Below are positions 63,640 to 64,000 of a DNA stretch of 64,000 bases, piece after piece. The position numbers and the translations under genes are program-made. The notes under the pieces are model-generated. The model was not told the origin of the DNA. It searched no databases and was given only the letters and a program-made list of their open reading frames with translations. The DNA is taken from positions 20,867,665 through 20,931,664 of the forward strand of contig OY759263.1 in the NCBI GenBank assembly GCA_963662155.1, in the 5' to 3' direction. The DNA is from Lamellibrachia columna (Eukaryota; Annelida; Polychaeta; Sabellida; Siboglinidae). Position 1 is the first letter of the stretch, and every line of letters starts with the position of its first letter.

Positions 63640-64000
63640 ATCGCCCGCGGTTTTCGTAGGTCAGACCAAAGTGCAAAATGGCATTGGTGGCTATGCGAAC
63701 GTTTTGCCTGATTACAAGAAAAATTTACCATCAACTTTATTGATTTGTTTTCACAGCAACTGCCATCATCTTGTTGACATGCTGACAAAGTTTTGTCACG
63801 ATCACATATCTTCAACTCTTTTTAAGCGCCACCACCTGCGATGCCCGTCATTGTTTACAAAAATATCCATGTATTCATGCGCCCCCGTGGCCCATAGCAG
63901 GAACATTCCCATAAATCCCTCTCCCTGTTAAACTAAAAAAATGCACTATTTCACAGCCAATAGCTTCTACAAACAAACCTGTGAATATGCCTGCTCAATT
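63640..64000 (-). mobile_element. Dispersed repeat family C, copy 2 (inverted, cut by window end)
   Basis: The reverse complement of this segment matches 39428-39790 through about 360 bp, with small indels. It continues past 64000. Confidence 0.8.

Overview
This is a window of animal nuclear DNA: spliced exons with GT-AG introns, tRNA-derived SINEs, several clades of degenerate non-LTR retrotransposons, DNA-transposon derivatives, and very many microsatellites and minisatellites. The retrotransposon mix (CR1 with an esterase ORF1, RTE-like and L2-like elements) and the invertebrate-looking PDE11 sequence suggest a lophotrochozoan, perhaps a mollusc. The species assignment is inference and weak.

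Only one host gene is well supported. It is the 5' part of a phosphodiesterase 11 (PDE11) gene on the + strand, with three phase-0 exons at 56167-56412, 58058-58264 and 59890-60255. They encode residues 1-273: the conserved N-terminal segment, the linker with FARSK and SLPPT motifs, and the first part of GAF-A. The rest of the protein, including GAF-B and the catalytic domain, would lie beyond 64000. A compact GC-rich promoter sits directly upstream (56118-56173), with NRF1-like, ETS-like, CLEAR/E-box-like and YY1-like motifs, the last spanning the start codon. Intron 1 carries an antisense RTE-type LINE relic. Intron 3 carries a 55-bp satellite with an 11-unit higher-order repeat.

Layout: 0-5 kb holds a dispersed repeat (family A) followed by a long decayed CR1 element. 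5.9-6.8 kb has a GGAC microsatellite, a SINE, a 77-bp repeat and dispersed repeat B. 7.2-9.6 kb is dinucleotide-rich. 9.07-12.17 kb is a LINE fragment between two 118-bp direct repeats. 13.99-15.95 kb has two antisense reverse-transcriptase relics. 16.7-21.8 kb has minisatellites, a SINE, LINE scraps and CR1 tails. 22.66 kb is a 131-bp foldback. 24.45-25.7 kb is an AT / polypurine block. 28.4 kb is a SINE. 30 kb is a 49-bp array. 31.8 kb is a 347-bp GTC tract. 32.5-34.0 kb is repeat A again, with its core amplified into 16 units of 74 bp. 38-44.3 kb has further minisatellites, dispersed repeat C and a TIR element. 45-48.7 kb has a chimeric SINE, a trinucleotide block, an antisense CR1 tail and GA / CA tracts. 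50 kb is a hAT-like MITE with a target-site duplication. 50.7 kb is a SINE, 53 kb is repeat B, and 56-60.3 kb is PDE11. 63.64-64.0 kb is an inverted second copy of repeat C.

Most long open frames here are not genes. They are open because the tandem unit length is a multiple of three or because the tract is a pure di- or trinucleotide. The most unusual feature is how many unrelated minisatellites there are, and that several can be traced to a transposable element from which they were amplified. I did not find a convincing new multi-gene system.
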